From NCBI GenBank assembly GCA_033980235.1, contig CM067067.1:17948239-18012238 (forward strand): a stretch of 64,000 bases of DNA, read 5' to 3'. Made by a program: the position numbers and the translations under genes. The first letter of the stretch is position 1; each line of letters starts with the position of its first letter. This stretch comes from Diadema setosum. Taxonomy: Eukaryota; Echinodermata; Echinoidea; Diadematoida; Diadematidae. Shown here in pieces: positions 56,306 to 64,000 of this stretch. The notes under the pieces were generated by a model that worked only from the letters and a program-made list of their open reading frames with translations, was not told where the DNA came from and did no database searches.

Positions 56306-59158
56306 AACCCCCTATACACACACATTACTAGAAAATCACTCTCTGTAAGTATATGCTTATAAATATCATGCTATCTCCCACCTATCCTTTGTAGGCGGCT
56401 TGGAATTATCACCAATAACCAACCTTCCTCTCCTCCTCCTACGTAACAATGTTTGCTTTCTTGTTCTTTTGTTGTTGTTGTTTTGGTTTACTTATTGAAT
56501 TCTTTGATCTCTTTCATTTATCAAAAGACAAATAATGTCATCAAAATGAGCCTAAAAGATATTTTATAGTGAAACAAAGTGTGATATTAAGACAATTTTT
56601 TTCCCTGGAAGATGAATTCAATTTCTCTAAACCTCAGACTGCTAAAAAAAAAAAAAAAAAACCACGCAACAGCGATTTCTTTGTTGCCTTGCTTATCTTA
56701 TCCGCAACTTTCTCGTCGGGTCTTCTCAGTTTGGGTTTTGTCAATTAGGTCACATCTGTGTATACCGTGACTTTTATGAATACATATCACAAACTGTTTT
56801 TCAAGCACACATACATTACAGTACAGCTGTAATCATACGCTTAAAGAGCAATATCAGGAGAAGCACAGCATTCAAAATAATATACAGGTTAATGATACAC
56901 GTACAGGCACACTTCTCAAAAAAAAAAAGAGAGTAGTACAAATCAGAGAGAGATAGAAAAAAAAACCGGGGGGGGGGGGTGGGGAGATTGTGCGCATGGA
57001 TTCCCAGAAGGATCCATGCATGGGATGAGTAAGCATTTTGTATAGAGAAAACTACGTCATGATAATGTTCTTAGCCAGACAGAGAGAGAGAGAGAGAAAG
57101 AGAGAAGAGGAAGGGGGGGGGGGGGGGGAGACATAAGATCTGTAGAAACATAACAACAATAAACAGGCCTGTTCAATGTTGTCCAAAAAAAAGTTAATCA
57201 TTCTCAAAATATGAATGCCATGGCATGCAGACGAGTGACCCATTTTTCTTTTCAGGGGATTTTACCGCTCGCAGGTTAGACCTCAGAAACCTTATAATAA
57301 TGACCGTATACTGTGTCAAATCTCTGTCATATCTTAAACCTCGTGTCACTACGTTTCATACAGGAATCAAACAATTAGACACACAGAACAAGCAACAACG
57401 AAGACTGGAAATGAGAATGACCAAAATGAACACTTTGAAACAGGTGTATTTACGACGAAAAGTACAGAGAACTAGGGCATTTCTCCATTTTGTCAAAATT
57501 GCAGCACACACGGTCATAGTACTTCACATCAAGGAGGCATTTATAGACAGGGGTATATGCACGTTTCCAGATTACGTGATTATTACGTGAATGATTAAAA
57601 ATATCACAGAACCTAGTGAGATAACTATGAAATACATTGCTAAGAAGATGATAGCAGTTAACCGGCAAAGAGAAACGTATGCATTGGTCTTGAGAAAATT
57701 GATGCGACCCCGACAAATATATTATTGACAAACTCTGATTGTGTGTAGATAAAACAAACAAACAACAGAACATTCTTCAAAGTATCAAAACCCTCCGTGT
57801 TGAATGCTCCATTGAAATACACAGCAAAACACACATTGATGACGACAGAAGAGAAACAGTTTTTCACACCTCAAAGAAGTAAACAGATAAAGGTACTCTT
57901 TGTGACGCAGTTCTACGTAATAATATGTCTATCTCTTTTTTTTTCTTTCCTTTTTTGTTGTTGTTGACTCGTTCCATGCAACGGCATTATTAGGAAATAA
58001 TTCAAGGAGAGCCAGTGGAATTTGTCTTACTTATTCTGCAATTGGATCACTGGTGATGCCCGGCTGCCAGTGATGTCTGCCACCATCCTGCCTCATCACA
58101 TGATCAATCAGATTAGTGACGACCGTCGCCAAATCCGTCCTCTAGAAGCGCTACTGGTGTTGGCAAAGCCAATTTACAGGTGCTCTGATAATGAGCTCGC
58201 ACAATGTCATTTCGAAACGCGAATATTATTATTATTATATTCCTGCTTCACGCGAGCTATAAAGTCGCTTGTATTTTGTTTTGGTTTCGTCCGTTTTTTT
58301 CTTTCCCCTCACTGTTCCGCAAGCAGTCACATCAGTCACTCGGGTAAAGAAACAAACAAGCGACGCCACAAACTCTTAAATGCCGTACGTGTGAAGATTC
58401 TCTGGCGTAAGACTTGATGGGTATTCCGCTGAGGACATTACTCCAAGATATTTGCCCAAATCAGTTTTCAACGCATCCGTGTGTATAGGAACACATCTTA
58501 ATGGAGACAAATATTTCTCCATGAATGCACTAAAATGCAAGCGTGTGTAGGTATAATGGGACAGGTCATTTCGCACGTAAACAGACCGACCGAGACCTAG
58601 ATGAGCTGTTAATCTGACATGGCCATTTTTCCTCTTTGGTTAATGAGCTGTGGTCTACATAGTATCACTACTCGTCCATCGCGACGCGGACAGTTGTCGA
58701 AGCGTGTCAAACCAGTGTTGACAGGTTGCCAGCTCCGGGTGACTAAAATAGATAATGAGTAGACACTGCAAGAACTCTGTTTGTGATTTTGCTAATCAGT
58801 GGCACCAAATACTTGATAGGATTATGAGGTGTTCCACATGATTTCCACGCATTTTTATGCGTCTACATCAGCGATGCCCCCACCCCCTCTGGCCTGTGTT
58901 CCCCAAGAACTCCGGTAGACCATTACGATGATTGTCTGACTATCGTAACTCACAGACGGCACTGCGGTGTGTGGTTTATCTTACTATCGAAATTGTCCCT
59001 ATTTTAGACGTCTTCATTTGGAGCGGAGGGAAAAATAAGGAAATAATGGTATGATTTCACCGCAGGTATCAACGCTATCCGTAACATGCTTTTGTATTAT
59101 TTTCTCCAATTTCTTCCCTTTCATTTAAGTACCTAAGTACTAGTCCATATAGATGTAA
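56306..59158. other. Gene-free interval
   Basis: No supported gene. G runs at 56969-56978 and 57113-57128 and a (GA)n tract at 57078-57105. Confidence 0.5.
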
Positions 59159-59530
59159 AGGGATGGTATAGTATTGGTGGAGAGGAGGATTGGGCTCTTA
59201 TTCTTCTGCGAGATACCAAGAAACCACTTATGAAATAGTACAGAGCATTCAAAGTTTATTTGATAAAAATTGGTTTTGAAATGGCTGAGAAATCCAAAAC
59301 AAAGCGATCCTAATAAAGGTGGATCCCACCTTTCTTTGAATCGCTTTGTTGTACTTTGTTTTTGGATATTTTAGTTATTTCAAAACTGATTTTCATCAAA
59401 TAAACTTTGAATTCCTCTTAAAATTGTATGCTCTTTAATATTTCATTTTTTTAACGCGAATTTTCTAAAATTATCTCGTAAAGAAGTTAAAGTCTGAATA
59501 CCCATCTCAGCTAAGACTATACCATCCCCT
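59159..59530. mobile_element. Palindromic MITE, family 1 copy E
   Basis: It starts AAGGGATGGTATAGTATTGG and ends GACTATACCATCCCCTT; arms meet near 59325 (GTGGATCCCACC). Same family as the copies at 3970, 6921, 7311 and 24752. Confidence 0.8.
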
Positions 59531-61435
59531 TAAGTACCTGTAATCCATTTAGATTTAAATGAATACAGCAAAACCAAGTTAATCAAACCAAGTTTTGAAG
59601 TGGAAACGTTTACTTATTTTGACAATGAGAATACTAATATGCGCATTACATTTGGTGGAGATATAATTTCCTGAAAAATACCCCGGCGACCTGCAAATCG
59701 GTTAACTAAACAATCACTTTTAAAGGAATTTGAAAGGAATGCATTGTATCCACGGTCTACATGAAGTCATTGCAGATTGAGACTGACTCAGCAACTGATC
59801 ACATTCAGTTTCTTTTATTCACCATCGGCATGATTTTCATCAGACTTTTCTACAAATTTTATAACCAGGAAATTTGTGACTAATATCACCGTTTCAATGA
59901 AACACGAGAAAACTGGAAAATGTCATCACTTTCTTAATATCTTTGGCTAAATAAAAAAAAATCCACAATCTTTTTTATTTGATGTTACTCTCGTTATTAA
60001 ATTCGATCTAATTCAAACTTGATTCTTACCTCTTTAGATGTCACCAAAGGAGGGACAGCTCTCAAAATAACCGACCACAACTTACCAAACTAATAATTGC
60101 ACTGAGTGTCAGATGTTAAAACTCCTCCCTTCTCCTACCCCTTCCGCATGTAACTGACGTCAGTTTCTTTTGTAACTCACAGCGTTTGAACACCTCATCA
60201 AGGAAAGAAACTTTGAGAAACCACGCAGTTCTTGCAATAAAAGTAAAAACCTAGAGGCTCTATCCTCCTTTCTATAATTGATATTTTGTTAATAAAAATA
60301 ATAATTAGCACCACGCAATTATGATCATTATTGATGAATATCATCTCTGAAGGTTATTGTTTGTTGGTTGTTGTTTTGCTGTTTTTTGTCGGCGATAGAT
60401 ACAAGAGAGGAACATTAAGATTTGATGCTGTTTTTGCAATTAAAAGCAAAATGTAAAGCCTCTATCATCCTTTGTGTAATTGATATTATAACGCCATTGT
60501 CGGTTCTTTTTTTTTTTTCGAAAAGTGTACTTCAACTATTGACTGTTTTGACTATGTTGACGATGTTTGTTTGGTAAATAAATTTCATGTCATTTCATTT
60601 CTTAGTAAGTTTTATATTACCCGCTAATCCTGTCCTATACAGTGAATTCGAAGATACACACATCTGAATAAGGATGTCTATACATATCGCAAAGTAAGGT
60701 GCGAATTCCTTCTTAGGGGGATCTTGTCTCTGCATGGACTGTCAAACGATGGAACGTTGGCTCGTAATTCTCAACGTGCCGATGAATTACTACGCTATAT
60801 TTAGAAAATGGTGTTGATATATATCTCTCAAAAAGACAAATATTTTCCGGGTAGGAGGTTAATCGATTAAAATTGTCATGAAAGTATGTATGTCGCCAAT
60901 AGTGTGCGCCCCACACAGAGAGAATGCATAGGTTCAAACAAACTTTAACTCAAGGATAAACGTTTTTACCTTTTTTATTCTTTTTGTTCTTCTTTTCCCT
61001 TTTTGGATATAAAGCAATAGTTTAGAATAACCACTCCCATCACAAAAAAAGTGTCTGATTGAATACAGAGAAAGGCGGATCACAACTTTCACACGATAAT
61101 TAAACTATTTCAAAATAGTGTTGTATAAAAAAAACCCTAAAGTAGACATAATCATCTATAAAGCAACGTGAGGTTAAAAAAAAAAGACAAAAACTATTTT
61201 TAGGCTTGGAGGTGTGTCATGAATTATCGTCCAATGGTTTCAAGTTGGTTGAAAAAACACTCACCACTCAGCATGGTTAACGTCGTGTCATAAATATCTC
61301 TTACTATTTCCAATATTTTTTGCCCATCTATTTATTCAAATAATTACTCGGCTCTGACCCATTTCAAGACGTATGAAATAAAACAGCATCAGAAGAAAAG
61401 AAAAGAGAAGAAAATTCAGAAAATAAACGACTTAC
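59531..61435. other. Gene-free interval
   Basis: No supported coding sequence recognised on either strand. It may be intronic if the candidate exon at 61436-61636 is real. Confidence 0.4.
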
Positions 61436-61636
61436 CTGCTTTGGCGCTCCCCGTTGGTCAATGATGAAAAATTCAATGAAGAAGAAGAAGAGAAAACGCA
61501 GTAGTAAATAACGAAGAGATGGGAAGAGGCTTGCCTGGTAGAAAGACACGACCACCCGCCGAACGCTGACACCTAACTTCTGAGGAAGATAACTCTCCTT
61601 TGCCGGGTAATGACAGTAAGAGCCATCGGGATCCAT
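61436..61636 (-). CDS. Candidate first coding exon, unknown gene
   Basis: On the minus strand the frame from the ATG at 61636 runs 67 codons to a strong donor AGCAG|GTAAGT at 61436/61435 in phase 0. The peptide starts MDPDGSYCHYPAKESY and has a hydrophobic stretch (about residues 43-59, YLLLRFLFFFFIEFFII). That stretch is encoded by a TTC-rich low-complexity run, so it may instead be untranslated. An alternative frame from 61676 also crosses most of the region. No downstream exon was recognised in the window. Confidence 0.25.

Positions 61637-64000
<2,364 letters not shown>

Overview
This is a eukaryotic nuclear window: AT-rich and gene-poor, with introns, dense microsatellites and many foldback elements, and no operons or bacterial signals. 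The style of the repeats, the non-LTR retrotransposons and the conserved gene point to a marine deuterostome invertebrate, most likely an echinoderm. That assignment is inference from repeat style and protein similarity, not from a database search.

Left part (1-24.3 kb, minus strand). The window holds the 5' half of a gene for GDP-fucose protein O-fucosyltransferase 2 (POFUT2). Four coding exons were assembled by hand: 24161-24001, 21228-20975, 19523-19274 and 353-287. All splice sites are GT-AG and all phases agree, giving 732 nt or 244 codons. The gene runs off the left edge. Intron 3 is about 18.9 kb and is filled with repeats: a satellite rich in direct TGACCT repeats (0.67-2.0 kb), palindromic MITEs, an interrupted minisatellite, a 4.5 kb inverted-repeat structure (9.2-13.7 kb) and LINE debris. 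Intron 1 carries a 5'-truncated non-LTR retrotransposon on the opposite strand.

Middle (24.7-32 kb). This is a transposon graveyard. One old LINE reverse transcriptase is recognisable in pieces from 25.2 to 27.8 kb, broken up by a hAT-like MITE, other insertions and a 340-bp tandem duplication. A 1.1 kb Tc1/mariner-type element with TA target duplications sits inside an (AGT)n tract at 29.0-30.1 kb. It keeps only a broken helix-turn-helix remnant of its transposase.

Region 33.8-37 kb (minus strand). A compact candidate gene encodes a 176-residue secreted cysteine-containing precursor (34354-33824), with a plausible non-coding first exon ending at 36787. I do not recognise the family. It has a signal peptide, a Gly-Lys-Arg-Arg-Arg-Arg processing/amidation site and a second basic cleavage site, so it resembles a peptide-hormone or cytokine-like precursor.

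Right part (37-64 kb). No convincing complete gene is seen. The region holds a telomere-like-repeat element, an iterated foldback element built from a short GGTTCGTTATTCC unit, several TTAA-flanked foldback MITEs, a tRNA-derived SINE (47.2-47.6 kb), a CACGAG-repeat foldback element, long microsatellites, a few promoter-like clusters of transcription-factor motifs and one possible first exon on the minus strand (61636-61436).
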